Positions 36,009 to 44,565 of a stretch of 64,000 bases of DNA are shown piece after piece; position 1 is the stretch's first letter, and each line of letters begins with the position of its first letter. The notes below the pieces were generated by a model. It was not told where the DNA came from. It worked only from the letters and a program-made list of their open reading frames with translations, and ran no database searches. The stretch lies in contig NZ_LQXO02000045.1 of assembly GCF_001639065.2 (NCBI RefSeq), forward strand, positions 20,947 to 84,946. Direction: 5' to 3'. Source of the DNA: Vibrio barjaei (GTDB lineage Bacteria > Pseudomonadota > Gammaproteobacteria > Enterobacterales > Vibrionaceae). Both the position numbers and the translations under genes were made by a program.

Positions 36009-36842
36009 CTAAGCCAATGTATCCATTGGAATAAAGTCCATATCGTCGAATGTTTGATTTTCACCTAACATTCCCCAAACAAAGCTATAGTTTTGCGTAC
36101 CACACCCCGAATGAATCGACCAACTTGGTGACAGTACGAGTTGTTTATCTCTAACTAGAATGTGACGAGTTTCGGTAGGTTCGCCCATCATATGAAACAC
36201 GGCTTGTTCTGGCTTGATATTGAAATACACATACGCTTCCATTCGACGTTCGTGAGTATGTGCAGGCATCGTGTTCCAAACGCTACCCGGTGCTAAATGA
36301 GTGATTCCTAAACATAGCTGACAGGTTTCTATCACATCCGGATGCAGGTATTGGTTAATGACGCGTTGGTTTGCCGTCTCTATTGAACCAAGTTCTACCA
36401 CGCGAGCCTCACTCTGAGGAATTACCCTTGTGGGTAGCGATTTGTGCGCTGGTGCACTTAATCCGTAGACTGTCGCGTTACCTTCTGCTTTCTCTATCTC
36501 AATTGTCTTTGAGCCTAGGCCGACATAAAGCACATCCATAGCATTTAAATGGAACGTTTTTGCATCTACGGTTACTTTTACAGCTCCTTCTAAGCAAGCT
36601 AACCCAAGCTCTCTTCGCTCAAGAAAAAACTCGGTCCCGAACGACTTACTATCTATCCACTCCTCTAAAATCAATGGTTTATCTTGAGGACAAATTCCTA
36701 AAGCAACCGCTCGGTCAATATGGCTATACGCTACCGATACCCGAGATGGTATGAATAGCTCGTCGATCAAGAACTCATCACGCAGTTGTGCAGTGGAGTA
36801 CTTTTTCACGTCTCTAGGGTTCGCTGAATACTTCGTTAACAT
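36009..36842 (-). CDS. kduI: 5-dehydro-4-deoxy-D-glucuronate isomerase KduI
   Basis: This is a 277-residue cupin enzyme that converts 5-keto-4-deoxyuronate to 2,5-diketo-3-deoxygluconate in pectin and uronate catabolism. The four zinc ligands are in place: His195, His197 and Glu202 in MPAHTHERRMEAYVYF and His244 in SIHSGCGT, one residue offset from E. coli KduI. AAGGAAAG precedes the ATG. It is the first gene of a run kduI-dctP-dctQ-dctM-iclR. The downstream enzymes (kduD, kdgK, kdgA) are not in the window and would be encoded elsewhere. Confidence 0.95.
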   Translation of the reverse strand: MLTKYSANPRDVKKYSTAQLRDEFLIDELFIPSRVSVAYSHIDRAVALGICPQDKPLILEEWIDSKSFGTEFFLERRELGLACLEGAVKVTVDAKTFHLNAMDVLYVGLGSKTIEIEKAEGNATVYGLSAPAHKSLPTRVIPQSEARVVELGSIETANQRVINQYLHPDVIETCQLCLGITHLAPGSVWNTMPAHTHERRMEAYVYFNIKPEQAVFHMMGEPTETRHILVRDKQLVLSPSWSIHSGCGTQNYSFVWGMLGENQTFDDMDFIPMDTLA

Positions 36843-36985
36843 AACTTTCCTTAACCGTAATTTATGCTTTTAATAGTAACAGTCGTTCTTATACGATCAA
36901 TACCATTCACATATGAACAGCCGTAGACGTGATCACTGATCCTTAAAATTGGAAAATTAACGGTTAAATCTTGAACTAGATCTGG

Positions 36986-37006
36986 TTTTGAAACTGCGTT
37001 TTAAAA
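36986..37006 (-). promoter_or_regulatory. KdgR-like palindrome upstream of kduI
   Basis: A near-palindrome, TTTTGAAACT-G-CGTTTTAAAA (8 of 10 pairs), lies about 145 bp upstream of the kduI ATG. It resembles the IclR/KdgR operator pattern TGAAAC-N3-GTTTCA. The IclR-type regulator encoded in the operon is the natural candidate protein. A 7-bp stem CGTGGCT / AGCCACG at 37074-37098 has no T-tract and is not assigned. Confidence 0.45.
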
Positions 37007-37139
37007 ACACAAAGAGAAGTATTTGATGTGAGTAAATTAACTTTGAATATTAAGCAGAGATGAACTCAATGGGCGTGGCTGGCTAGAGCACAGCCACGTT
37101 ACATTGATCATAAAAAGTGGTGAGCGTAAATAGTTGAAC

Positions 37140-37946
37140 TTACCAGTGACGCTGTCTTGGCTCGAATTGTGGTGATGTTTTCTTTTTCAAAGCCTGTTGT
37201 ACGCGAACGAAATTTCTCCCCAGCATAATGCGTATCTGGCTATAAGTTTCATACGCCAAAAGTTTCCATGCAGGTGCGGTCCAATAACGAGTGTACATAT
37301 GCTTCATAGCGGCGGTCACATCTGGGGATTTTTGGGCGATTTGAGTGCAAAGTGCCAATGCCTCTTTCATAGGGTCATCGCTGACTTCGGTCACTAATCC
37401 CATAGATAATGCTGCCTTAGCGTCAAGTTCTGTAGCGCAAATCGAGATTCGCATCGCTTGGTCCTTCGGCATGATTTCCCTAAGGGCAATGGATCCCGCC
37501 ATATCTGAGGTTAATCCCATTCGCGACTCCATGATCGAAAGGTTGGCATTAGGCGCGCAGAATCTAAAATCCGCCCCTAGTGCTATTTGCATACCGGCTC
37601 CCCAGCAATACCCTTCGATTACAGCAATAACAGGAACGGATAGTTTTCGCCAGTTACTGCTCACTTGCTGGGCCCGATTTGATTGACCGGGAAGCCACTT
37701 GAACAAAAGCCTTGCAGCTAAGCTCTTATTTTTCATCATGGATTTAAAATCGAGTCCTGAGCTAAAGTTTCCTTCACTTCCTGTCAGGATAACCGCCCTC
37801 AACATTCTATCCTTGCGAAGAACTTTGCTCACATGAATCAACTCATTAAACATGATCATGTCGACACCATTGAGCTTATCCGCCCTGTTTAAGCTTACAG
37901 TCACTACATGCTCATCCCTAGTCACTTTAATGCGTTGATAATCCAT
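37140..37946 (-). CDS. enoyl-CoA hydratase/isomerase (crotonase) family protein
   Basis: This is a 268-residue crotonase-fold enzyme. The oxyanion-hole segments are LTGSEGNFSSGLDFKSM and IEGYCWGAGMQIALGADFRF, followed by MESRMGLTSDMAG. Family members hydrate or isomerise acyl-CoA substrates. In the second catalytic region the usual Glu of hydratases is not evident (RMGLTSDMAGSI), so the exact reaction is uncertain and isomerase or lyase activity is possible. It appears monocistronic, with no fatty-acid genes next to it. Confidence 0.85.
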   Translation of the reverse strand: MDYQRIKVTRDEHVVTVSLNRADKLNGVDMIMFNELIHVSKVLRKDRMLRAVILTGSEGNFSSGLDFKSMMKNKSLAARLLFKWLPGQSNRAQQVSSNWRKLSVPVIAVIEGYCWGAGMQIALGADFRFCAPNANLSIMESRMGLTSDMAGSIALREIMPKDQAMRISICATELDAKAALSMGLVTEVSDDPMKEALALCTQIAQKSPDVTAAMKHMYTRYWTAPAWKLLAYETYSQIRIMLGRNFVRVQQALKKKTSPQFEPRQRHW

Positions 37947-38246
37947 CCTTGTCTCCTCTATCTAACATCCATCGCATCCGATATGCGAGCTCTAATAGTT
38001 ATCTCAAAGTGTAGTCGGCAAACCATCAAAATTAGAATCAATACTCTAAAATGAGAGATCATCACGAAAAAAGCTAGATACCTGAGTCCATGGTGTTAAT
38101 CGAGTAATTGTGAGCGAGGTTCATTCTTAACAATACTAATTTATAGAATTATGAGATTGCTCTAATTAGCCGTCGAGTATTCTTGTGAACAGCGACTAGA
38201 GTGTTTGAATATCTTAGACGTAACGGATAAATAGGAAGTACTGTCC
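37947..38246. other. intergenic region, nothing assigned
   Basis: These 300 bp separate the crotonase gene from the divergent small membrane protein gene. They must contain both promoters. The sequence is AT-rich without a strong inverted repeat, T-tract or open reading frame that I can support. AGGAAG precedes the next ATG. Confidence 0.4.
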
Positions 38247-38543
38247 ATGATTAAGGAAAATCAATCACGTTCTGAACACCAATCCAAACATAAAAAGCTC
38301 TCTGAAAACAGCCGTGATCCTTTATGGCTTACTGTTAGCTATGCCATCTTCACTTACCTGCTTCTTAGCTACGTACTGCCTAATTATGTAGGAACAGAAA
38401 CTGCAGCTGGCGGGGCGCTTGTCGGGCTTCTTGCCGAGTATGCACTGTACGTCTCTTCACTATGGCTATTACCAGAGCTCATCGCTTTATTAAGGCCTTT
38501 AAAATCAGAGTCAGAAATAGAAGCCGTACAGAAAACCATTTAA
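38247..38543 (+). CDS. small two-span membrane protein of unknown function
   Basis: This is a 98-residue protein I do not recognise. The first 27 residues are polar and basic (SEHQSKHKKLSENSR), followed by two hydrophobic helices (LWLTVSYAIFTYLLLSYVL and ALVGLLAEYALYVSSLWLL) and a short charged tail. The likely topology is both ends in the cytoplasm. AGGAAG lies upstream of the ATG with long spacing. No operon partner is evident. Confidence 0.65.
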   Translation: MIKENQSRSEHQSKHKKLSENSRDPLWLTVSYAIFTYLLLSYVLPNYVGTETAAGGALVGLLAEYALYVSSLWLLPELIALLRPLKSESEIEAVQKTI

Positions 38544-38742
38544 CTAAAGTGTTAAATCACTCGCAAAAAACTATTTTAACGATTAAATATTAACCAAAGA
38601 AAAATAAGTTCGCACGTTTACAATAGGTTACGACTGGCACATTGATACCCCGAAAAAACTGTGAGCAAGATCAACTTGATCCTGTAAATTCATAGTGTTA
38701 CTGTGGCTTTGATGACGAAAATATGACCACAAGGAGTGTGCT

Positions 38743-38985
38743 TTGCCGAATATTCAAGTGAGTCGTTGGCGTGTTGAATCCTGTCCAGAATCACTGGAGC
38801 AGAAAATTATCTCTGCCGTCGCCTACCAAGAAATGAAGGGAACTATTTCTGATTTTGAGTTGTGTCAGATATTCGGAGAAACCGTTTGGAAGAGCGGAGA
38901 GAATTACCATACACATGCTGTTTCTGTGTTAATCAATGAAGCCGAAAGGTGCTGTCGAGTCATTCCAAGATTACCAGTGGGGTAG
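38743..38985 (+). CDS. small soluble protein of unknown function
   Basis: This is an 80-residue protein I do not recognise, with an acidic, helix-rich middle (EQKIISAVAYQEMKGTISDF) and two Cys near residue 70 (ERCCRVIP). The start is TTG 38743, supported by AAGGAG nine bases upstream. There is no signal peptide or membrane segment. A strong terminator follows at 39018. It appears to be a stand-alone Vibrio gene. Confidence 0.6.
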   Translation: MPNIQVSRWRVESCPESLEQKIISAVAYQEMKGTISDFELCQIFGETVWKSGENYHTHAVSVLINEAERCCRVIPRLPVG

Positions 38986-39017
38986 TCTGCATTGATAACC
39001 TAATGTATTGATATTAA

Positions 39018-39049
39018 AAAGGGTCTACCAACTGGTAGACCCTTTTTTT
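39018..39049. terminator. bidirectional terminator
   Basis: A perfect 13-bp stem AAAGGGTCTACCA / TGGTAGACCCTTT (39018-39030 and 39033-39045) is followed by T7 on the plus strand and by T5 on the minus strand. It serves the gene at 38743 and the convergent acyltransferase gene. Confidence 0.9.
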
Positions 39050-39059
39050 ATTCTTGTCT

Positions 39060-39944
39060 TTAGCTCTGCGAGTAGATGGCTTCCAACTTCTCGTCTTTAC
39101 GTTTCCAAACATCGTTAAGCCAGTTGTGGAAACGACGTTTAAATGCTTTGTCGTTGAAATAGTCGCCATTTAGGTTTTCGTCCATCGGATACACATCGAT
39201 TTTAACCACAACTTTGGTCAGCTTACCCTTCAACAAATCATTAAATGGGTCTTCTCGATTTTCTGGATACGCCAGTGTTATATCAACGACCCCATCCAAC
39301 AAATGGTTCATAGCATTGAGTGTAAATGCTACACCACCTGTTTTTGGCTTCAACAAGTGGCGATAAGGGGTTTTAACTGTTGCCAACTTTTCTTCGCTAT
39401 ATCGCGTCCCTTCAACAAAGCTGATCATGGTTGTTGGTACGTGCTCAAACTTTTTGCAGGCTTTGCGAATCGCGTTAAAATCATCATTGCGTCGCTCTGG
39501 ATGCTTAACCAGATAGGCCTGAGAATGTCGCTTCATAAATGGCATATCCAAACCCCAACAAGCAAGGCCGACAAAAGGCACATACAGTAAGCTTTGTTTG
39601 AGCAAGAATTTGCACATTGGCATTCTGTTTTTCATCACGGAGGTGATGATAACTATGTCAGCCCAACTTAAATGGTTAGACAACAACATGTACCATTGGT
39701 CAGGTGTCAGGTCATCACCGCCTTCCACATCCCATTCGATGTTGTTGTTCAGATTTAGTAACCATAAATTAATCGTCGCCCAAAGCCACATCTGCTTGTT
39801 AGAAAGGCTTGTCATCAATGTCTGAACAAATTTTAATGGCAGTACTAATTTGATGATTGAGAATGTGCAAACCACGAATGCGGTCACAGCCGTATTTGCC
39901 ATTACAAGAAAAGAATTGAAGAAGAGACGTAGATTGCTGAACAT
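39060..39944 (-). CDS. yihG: YihG-like PlsC-family acyltransferase
   Basis: This is a 294-residue membrane-associated 1-acylglycerol-3-phosphate acyltransferase family protein. The catalytic HX4D box is in LLSNHLSWADIVI, and the substrate motif is MISFVEGTRYSEEK. The arrangement FLKQSLLYVPFVGLACWGLD with MPFMKRHSQAYL closely matches E. coli YihG, a secondary PlsC enzyme. One or two N-terminal hydrophobic helices anchor it to the inner membrane. It likely contributes to phosphatidic acid acyl-chain remodelling. It is monocistronic. Confidence 0.88.
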   Translation of the reverse strand: MFSNLRLFFNSFLVMANTAVTAFVVCTFSIIKLVLPLKFVQTLMTSLSNKQMWLWATINLWLLNLNNNIEWDVEGGDDLTPDQWYMLLSNHLSWADIVIITSVMKNRMPMCKFLLKQSLLYVPFVGLACWGLDMPFMKRHSQAYLVKHPERRNDDFNAIRKACKKFEHVPTTMISFVEGTRYSEEKLATVKTPYRHLLKPKTGGVAFTLNAMNHLLDGVVDITLAYPENREDPFNDLLKGKLTKVVVKIDVYPMDENLNGDYFNDKAFKRRFHNWLNDVWKRKDEKLEAIYSQS

Positions 39945-40055
39945 ACCAATTGTTATAAAGCTAAAAGAAGTCGCAATGATAGCAACTTTTAACTAAACGT
40001 ATAGTAAAGCTTTGTCACCCAAACGTGCCTTTGTAAAGACACGTTAATTTTATTG

Positions 40056-40078
40056 TTTAATAACAACATGTTATTAAA
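40056..40078. repeat. AT-rich inverted repeat at the 3' end of pgpA
   Basis: A perfect 10-bp inverted repeat TTTAATAACA / TGTTATTAAA with a three-base loop overlaps the pgpA stop codon. A second hairpin (AACGTG / CACGTT with an inner CTTT / AAAG) lies at about 40021-40045. Together they may protect or end the pgpA transcript, although no good T-tract follows. Confidence 0.4.
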
Positions 40079-40577
40079 GCCACCCAGCTAGTCGTCCGAC
40101 CAGGTAAAGTGAAATACCCGCCATCACACCCGCAACAATATCGTCAATCATGATACCTAAACCACCATGAACGCGCTTATCGAGCCAGCCGATTGGCCAT
40201 GGTTTTACCATATCGAAGAAACGGAATAGCACAAAACCTGTCAGTAACCATTTCCAATCATCAACTGGTAGTTTAAGTGCAGGGACTATCGCCATGGTGA
40301 TCCAGAATCCGGCGAACTCATCCCATACAATGGAGCCATGGTCGTGTACGCCCATATCATCTGACGTCACTTGGCAGATTTTTACACCGATGATACAAGA
40401 CAGTAAAACTACGATGAGATACACGCTCAAAGGCAATTGTGCTAAGAGCAGATATAACGGAATCGCTGCCAGAGTACCCATAGTACCGGGTACAACAGGC
40501 GATAGACCACTGCCAAAGCCAGTTGCAAGCAAATGCCAAGGGTTTTTTAGAGAGATTAAGTCAAGGGGGTTACTCAT
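40074..40577 (-). CDS. pgpA: phosphatidylglycerophosphatase A
   Basis: This is a 167-residue inner-membrane phosphatase that converts phosphatidylglycerol phosphate to phosphatidylglycerol. PgpA motifs are GFGSGLSPVVPGTMGTLAAI near the N-terminus, HDHGSIVWDEFAGFWI and DIVAGVMAGI at the end. Its start overlaps the end of thiL by four bases (ATGA), so the two are translationally coupled, as in many gamma-proteobacteria where nusB-thiL-pgpA is conserved. Confidence 0.95.
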   Translation of the reverse strand: MSNPLDLISLKNPWHLLATGFGSGLSPVVPGTMGTLAAIPLYLLLAQLPLSVYLIVVLLSCIIGVKICQVTSDDMGVHDHGSIVWDEFAGFWITMAIVPALKLPVDDWKWLLTGFVLFRFFDMVKPWPIGWLDKRVHGGLGIMIDDIVAGVMAGISLYLVGRLAGWL

Positions 40578-41545
40578 TGGCTCACCTTAAAGTGGTCGAA
40601 TCCACCCAACTGCCAGTCAAGTGGTTGGTCGTTTGAATGTAGATCAAGATTGCCTGTGCCCGTTATTTGTCCAATACAGGTAAATGGCGTGTTTGATAGC
40701 GCGATCTCAAGTTGGCCTCTGTTAGCTTCCGGTACCGTAAAGCAAAGTTCATACTCTTCGCCGCTGGTTAATGCGTACTGCTTTGCGATGTCATCAGACT
40801 CAACGAACAGCTTGAGTTCAGAAGAAGTAGGCAGCAAGTCGACATCAATACGGGCCCCAACATTTGAGCGCTTTAAAATATGCCCTAAGTCAGAAATAAG
40901 GCCATCAGAGATATCAATCGCAGCAGAAGCGATATCGCGAAGGGTAATGCCTGCAAGCACTCTCGGCGTCGCTTCAAAATGGCGCTTTTCTAACTCACGG
41001 TTGAGTTCGGTATTCGCACTGATGTTTTTTTCCAGAATCACATCAAGGCCAGCTTTTGCGTCACCGAGGTGACCTGTCACATAAACCCAGTCTCCAGAAC
41101 TTGCCCCACTTCGAGTCAGGGCTTTGCCTTGTGGTAGTGTGCCTTGCACAGTAAGAGTAATCGCCAGCGGTCCTTTTGTGGTGTCGCCACCAATGAGCTG
41201 GATACCGTAGTAGTCTGCTAACGAGAAAAACGCATTGCAAAAACGCTCAAGCCAGCGTTCGTTCACTTCTGGTAATGAGATCCCCATGGAAACCCAAGCA
41301 GGTGATGCACCCATTGCTGCTAAATCACTGATATTCGAGGCAAGTGCCTTATGTGCAATCCAAGCCGGATCGGCATCAGCGAGAAAATGGGTACCGGATA
41401 CTAAGGTATCGGTACTAATAGCTATGTGACTATCAACGGGAGGGGCGACAATGGCACAATCATCACCTTGTGCTAAAACCACGTCTTTGCGTTGCTGCTG
41501 TTTATGCGCGAAGTACTTGTCGATTAAACTAAATTCACCGGACAT
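40574..41545 (-). CDS. thiL: thiamine-monophosphate kinase
   Basis: This is a 323-residue ATP-dependent kinase producing thiamine diphosphate from thiamine monophosphate, the last step of the pathway. Family motifs are VVLAQGDDCAIVAPP, ISTDTLVSGTHFLADADP, SNISDLAAMGASPAWVSMG and GGDTTKGPL, with the late AIDISDGLISDLGHIL. The length is typical (about 325). It is separated from nusB by a terminator at 41585 and so probably has its own promoter in a gap of about 90 bp. Confidence 0.95.
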   Translation of the reverse strand: MSGEFSLIDKYFAHKQQQRKDVVLAQGDDCAIVAPPVDSHIAISTDTLVSGTHFLADADPAWIAHKALASNISDLAAMGASPAWVSMGISLPEVNERWLERFCNAFFSLADYYGIQLIGGDTTKGPLAITLTVQGTLPQGKALTRSGASSGDWVYVTGHLGDAKAGLDVILEKNISANTELNRELEKRHFEATPRVLAGITLRDIASAAIDISDGLISDLGHILKRSNVGARIDVDLLPTSSELKLFVESDDIAKQYALTSGEEYELCFTVPEANRGQLEIALSNTPFTCIGQITGTGNLDLHSNDQPLDWQLGGFDHFKVSQ

Positions 41546-41584
41546 CTTGTAGGCTTTGTGCTGGAAAGGTGAGAAGAGTATATA

Positions 41585-41613
41585 AAAAAGGCCAGCAATT
41601 TGCTGACCTTTTT
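41585..41613 (-). terminator. terminator between nusB and thiL
   Basis: The stem AAAAAGG-C-CAGCA / TGCTG-A-CCTTTTT (41585-41597 and 41601-41613) has one mismatch and a T-tract on both strands. It ends the ribH-nusB transcript 22 bp after the nusB stop codon. Confidence 0.8.
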
Positions 41614-41635
41614 ACGAATAGACAAACGTTAATCG

Positions 41636-42103
41636 TTACTTTTTGCGAACGTGAGGTGCTGCTTTATCTAGAACACCATTAACGAACTTGTGGCTGTCTT
41701 CTGCTGCGAATACTTTCGCAAGCTCAATAGCTTCGTTGATAACCACTTTGTAAGGTACGTCTTCGCGACTCGTCATTTCGTACATCGCTAGACGAAGAAG
41801 CGCAAGCTCCATCATGTCTAGATCTTGCATTGGACGAGAAACGAACGGACGTAACTTGCTGTCTAGTTCCGTGTGATTCAACGCGACACCCGTGAGCAAA
41901 TCACGGAAATATACAACGTCAGTCTCTGGCGCAGTCAACGCAGGCTCAGCAGCATGATGTTCTTCTTCATCATACTTACCACCTGATAAGAACTGTTCTT
42001 CAACAGTGGCAACATTTTCTTTAGTAATTTGCCAAGAATAAATTGCTTGCAGAGCAAATTGACGTGCATTACGACGTGCGGCTGGTTTCACACTGGCCCC
42101 CAT
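41636..42103 (-). CDS. nusB: transcription antitermination factor NusB
   Basis: This is a 155-residue all-helical RNA-binding protein that, with NusE, NusA and NusG, binds boxA and prevents premature termination of rRNA transcription. The N-terminal ARRNARQFALQAIYSWQ and the later MELALLRLAMYEM with VVINEAIELAKVF are diagnostic. Its start overlaps the ribH stop by one base. The central acidic stretch (GGKYDEEEHHAAEPA) is longer than in E. coli NusB (139 residues), a feature common in Vibrio. Confidence 0.96.
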   Translation of the reverse strand: MGASVKPAARRNARQFALQAIYSWQITKENVATVEEQFLSGGKYDEEEHHAAEPALTAPETDVVYFRDLLTGVALNHTELDSKLRPFVSRPMQDLDMMELALLRLAMYEMTSREDVPYKVVINEAIELAKVFAAEDSHKFVNGVLDKAAPHVRKK

Positions 42104-42573
42104 TAGGAATCGATTTCAGAAAGAACGTTGATCATTTCAAGCGCGCTTAGTGCAGCCTCTGCACCTTTATTACCAGCCTTGGTTCCAGCACGCTCAATTG
42201 CTTGATCGATAGTATCAACAGTCAATACACCAAATGCTACTGGTAGGCTATATTCCAGAGACACTTGCGCAAGACCTTTATTACACTCACTACAAACATA
42301 GTCGAAATGTGGTGTACCGCCACGAATTACTGTACCCAAAGACACGATTGCATCAAACTTACCTGTTTTAGCAACTCGCTGAGCAACCAATGGTAGCTCT
42401 ACCGCACCAGGGCAACGAACAACAGTGATGTTGTCTTCACTTACTTGGCCGTGACGTTTTAAAGTATCGATAGCACCAGATAATAGGCTTTCATTGATAA
42501 AACTATTGAAACGAGAAATTACAATAGCAATCTTTGCGTTCGGTGCTGGGAAGCCACCCTCGATAACTTTCAT
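42103..42573 (-). CDS. ribH: 6,7-dimethyl-8-ribityllumazine synthase
   Basis: This is a 156-residue icosahedron-forming enzyme that joins 5-amino-6-ribitylaminouracil and 3,4-dihydroxy-2-butanone 4-phosphate. Signatures are VISRFNSFINESLLSGAID, VRCPGAVELPLVAQRVA, VSLGTVIRGGTPHFDYV with the active-site His, and AGTKAGNKGAEAALSALEM. The length matches E. coli RibE (156). The gene is separated from ribB by 176 bp containing the ribB terminator, so it probably starts a new transcript with nusB. Confidence 0.96.
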   Translation of the reverse strand: MKVIEGGFPAPNAKIAIVISRFNSFINESLLSGAIDTLKRHGQVSEDNITVVRCPGAVELPLVAQRVAKTGKFDAIVSLGTVIRGGTPHFDYVCSECNKGLAQVSLEYSLPVAFGVLTVDTIDQAIERAGTKAGNKGAEAALSALEMINVLSEIDS

Positions 42574-42703
42574 ATGCTTTCCTTATAAACTATGTTCATC
42601 GCGCGAGAATCGCCGGATTCTAGCACAACTCAATTATCAATATCCACCGCTAACTTTAGTCAAACACTGCTTTCACAATACTTGCAGTTGGTTGCGGCGC
42701 GAC

Positions 42704-42742
42704 GAAAAAGAAAAAGCCTTTGCGTTTCATAAGCAAAGGCTT
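42704..42742 (-). terminator. terminator downstream of ribB
   Basis: A perfect 10-bp stem AAGCCTTTGC / GCAAAGGCTT (42714-42723 and 42733-42742) is followed on the minus strand by TTTCTTTTTC. It separates nrdR-ribD-ribE-ribB from ribH-nusB. Confidence 0.85.
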
Positions 42743-42749
42743 GGATAAA

Positions 42750-43859
42750 TTACTCAGTAATGTATTCAGTGACGCTCAGACCAAAGCCACCCAGTGCGTG
42801 ATACTTTTTATCCGCAGCAGACAGCAGCTTCATTTCGTGCACGCCAAGATCCGCGAGAATCTGCGAGCCTACGCCTACTCGGCGCGATGTGCCTTGTTTT
42901 TTAGCCATGGTCGGTGCTGAGCCATTGTCTTGTTGCTCGAATACCTTGATCTTGTGAACAATAGCATCAGTGCTTTCTTCATTACCAAGAATCACAAGTA
43001 CACCGCCTTCTTTTCCAATGCGCTTCATCGCTTTGTCTAAAGTCCAGCTGCGATCGGAGTTTCGGTTTGAGCGTAAGATATCAGTAAAGGTGTCTTGCAA
43101 ATGTACGCGAACTAACGGAGTGTTAGCCGTCAAATCACCGGCACACATCGCGTAGTGGATTTGATTGTCGATAGTATCGCGGTAGGTCACTAGCTCAAAA
43201 TCACCAAATTCAGTCGGCAAATGACAGGCTGCGACACGTTCAATAGTAGTCTCGTTGTTGTTACGATACTCGATGAGGTCAGCAATCGTTCCCAGCTTAA
43301 TGTTGTGTTTTTCGGCGAAAACTTCTAAGTCAGGACGACGCGACATTGTGCCATCGTCATTAAGAATCTCGACAATCACAGAAGCAGGCTCAAAACCCGC
43401 GAGTTTTGCCAGATCGCAGCCAGCTTCAGTATGACCAGCGCGAGTTAACACGCCTCCATCTTGTGCCGCCAGTGGAAAAATGTGGCCTGGTTGCACTAAG
43501 TCTGCAGCCTTAGCGTCTTTTGCAACTGCGGCTTGAACTGTACGTGCGCGATCTGCCGCAGAGATACCAGTGGTTACGCCTTCCGCAGCTTCAATAGACA
43601 CAGTAAAGTTAGTGGTGTACTGCGCGTTGTTATCTTGAACCATAGGTGGTAAGCCTAGTGCTTCACAACGGCTCTTTGTCATGGTTAAGCAGATCAGTCC
43701 ACGTCCATGAGTCGCCATAAAGTTAATGGCTTCTGGTGTGATATGTTCAGCGGCCATAATAAGGTCACCTTCATTCTCACGGTCTTCATCGTCCATTAGG
43801 ATAACCATTTTCCCAAGGCGAATGTCTTCAATGATTTCTTGCGGCGTACTAATTGGCAT
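42750..43859 (-). CDS. ribB: 3,4-dihydroxy-2-butanone-4-phosphate synthase with degenerate RibA-like domain
   Basis: This is a 369-residue riboflavin-pathway enzyme. Residues 1-200 are a complete RibB domain: DDEDRENEGDLIMAAEHITP, FMATHGRGLICLT, then RAGHTEAGCDLAKLAG. Residues 206-369 have the GTP cyclohydrolase II fold, but where RibA has a Cys-rich zinc site the sequence reads RVHLQDTFTDILRSNRNSDR, with none of the three Cys. Cyclohydrolase II activity is therefore unlikely, and a separate ribA should exist elsewhere. The start is ATG 43859 with AGGAA seven bases upstream; the longer frame to 43892 lacks support. Many databases would call it RibBA. Confidence 0.9.
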   Translation of the reverse strand: MPISTPQEIIEDIRLGKMVILMDDEDRENEGDLIMAAEHITPEAINFMATHGRGLICLTMTKSRCEALGLPPMVQDNNAQYTTNFTVSIEAAEGVTTGISAADRARTVQAAVAKDAKAADLVQPGHIFPLAAQDGGVLTRAGHTEAGCDLAKLAGFEPASVIVEILNDDGTMSRRPDLEVFAEKHNIKLGTIADLIEYRNNNETTIERVAACHLPTEFGDFELVTYRDTIDNQIHYAMCAGDLTANTPLVRVHLQDTFTDILRSNRNSDRSWTLDKAMKRIGKEGGVLVILGNEESTDAIVHKIKVFEQQDNGSAPTMAKKQGTSRRVGVGSQILADLGVHEMKLLSAADKKYHALGGFGLSVTEYITE

Positions 43860-43907
43860 TTCACATTCCTGTATTGGTTCGTTGGGCATCAAGCTTTGCG
43901 TCAGATT

Positions 43908-44561
43908 TTAAGCGAAGCCGTTTTGTTGTAGGAAGTCCATGGTGATTCGAGACTCAGATTCGTTACTGGCTTTCGATTGCAGCAATCGTTCCATATAACG
44001 AGCTAGGACATCCACTTCTAAATTAATTTTTCGGCCAACATGAAAGTTGTCGATGGTCGTTTCTTCCGATGTATGGGGTACAATCGTCAGTTTAAAGGCA
44101 TCTTTGCGAACGTCGTTGACCGTCAGACTGATCCCATCTACGGTAATAGAGCCTTTTTCCGCTACATACTTGCTTAGCTCAGACGGCATCTGCACCCAAA
44201 ACTCTATGGCGCGACCAACTTGTTGTCGGTCCACAATTTCTCCAACGCCATCCACATGCCCAGAAACGATGTGCCCGCCAAATCGTGTCGTCGGTAGCAT
44301 CGCTTTTTCTAGGTTTACTTTGTCGCCAACACTATAATGGGCAAAACCTGTTTTCTTTAGCGTCTCAACGGATAAGTCCGCATGGTAACTGTTGTCCGTG
44401 AAGCTGGTGACCGTAAGACAGACGCCATTTGTCGCGATACTGTCTCCTAGTTTTACGTCACTCATGTCCAGATTGCCCACTTCAACATGAATACTGATAT
44501 CTTCTCCTTTTGGAGTGATACCCTTCAGTGTGCCAACCGCTTCAATAATTCCTGTAAACAT
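43908..44561 (-). CDS. ribE: riboflavin synthase, alpha subunit
   Basis: This is a 217-residue enzyme that dismutates two 6,7-dimethyl-8-ribityllumazine molecules to riboflavin. It has two tandem lumazine-binding barrels: the first from MFTGIIEAVGTL to about residue 95 with NGVCLTVTSF, the second with GHIVSGHVDGVGEI and VDGISLTVNDV. It lies four bp after ribD and 48 bp before ribB. Gene naming follows one common use (ribC is the name in E. coli). Confidence 0.95.
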   Translation of the reverse strand: MFTGIIEAVGTLKGITPKGEDISIHVEVGNLDMSDVKLGDSIATNGVCLTVTSFTDNSYHADLSVETLKKTGFAHYSVGDKVNLEKAMLPTTRFGGHIVSGHVDGVGEIVDRQQVGRAIEFWVQMPSELSKYVAEKGSITVDGISLTVNDVRKDAFKLTIVPHTSEETTIDNFHVGRKINLEVDVLARYMERLLQSKASNESESRITMDFLQQNGFA

Positions 44562-44565
44562 TGTT

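Noticed and set aside
37074..37098. 7-bp GTGGCT-type hairpin between the crotonase and kduI genes
   Set aside because: The stem is short, there is no T-tract, and it is too far from either gene to call a terminator or operator.
42574..42749. Possible FMN riboswitch near ribB or ribH
   Set aside because: I looked for conserved FMN-element motifs in the ribH leader and before ribB and saw only the ribB terminator.
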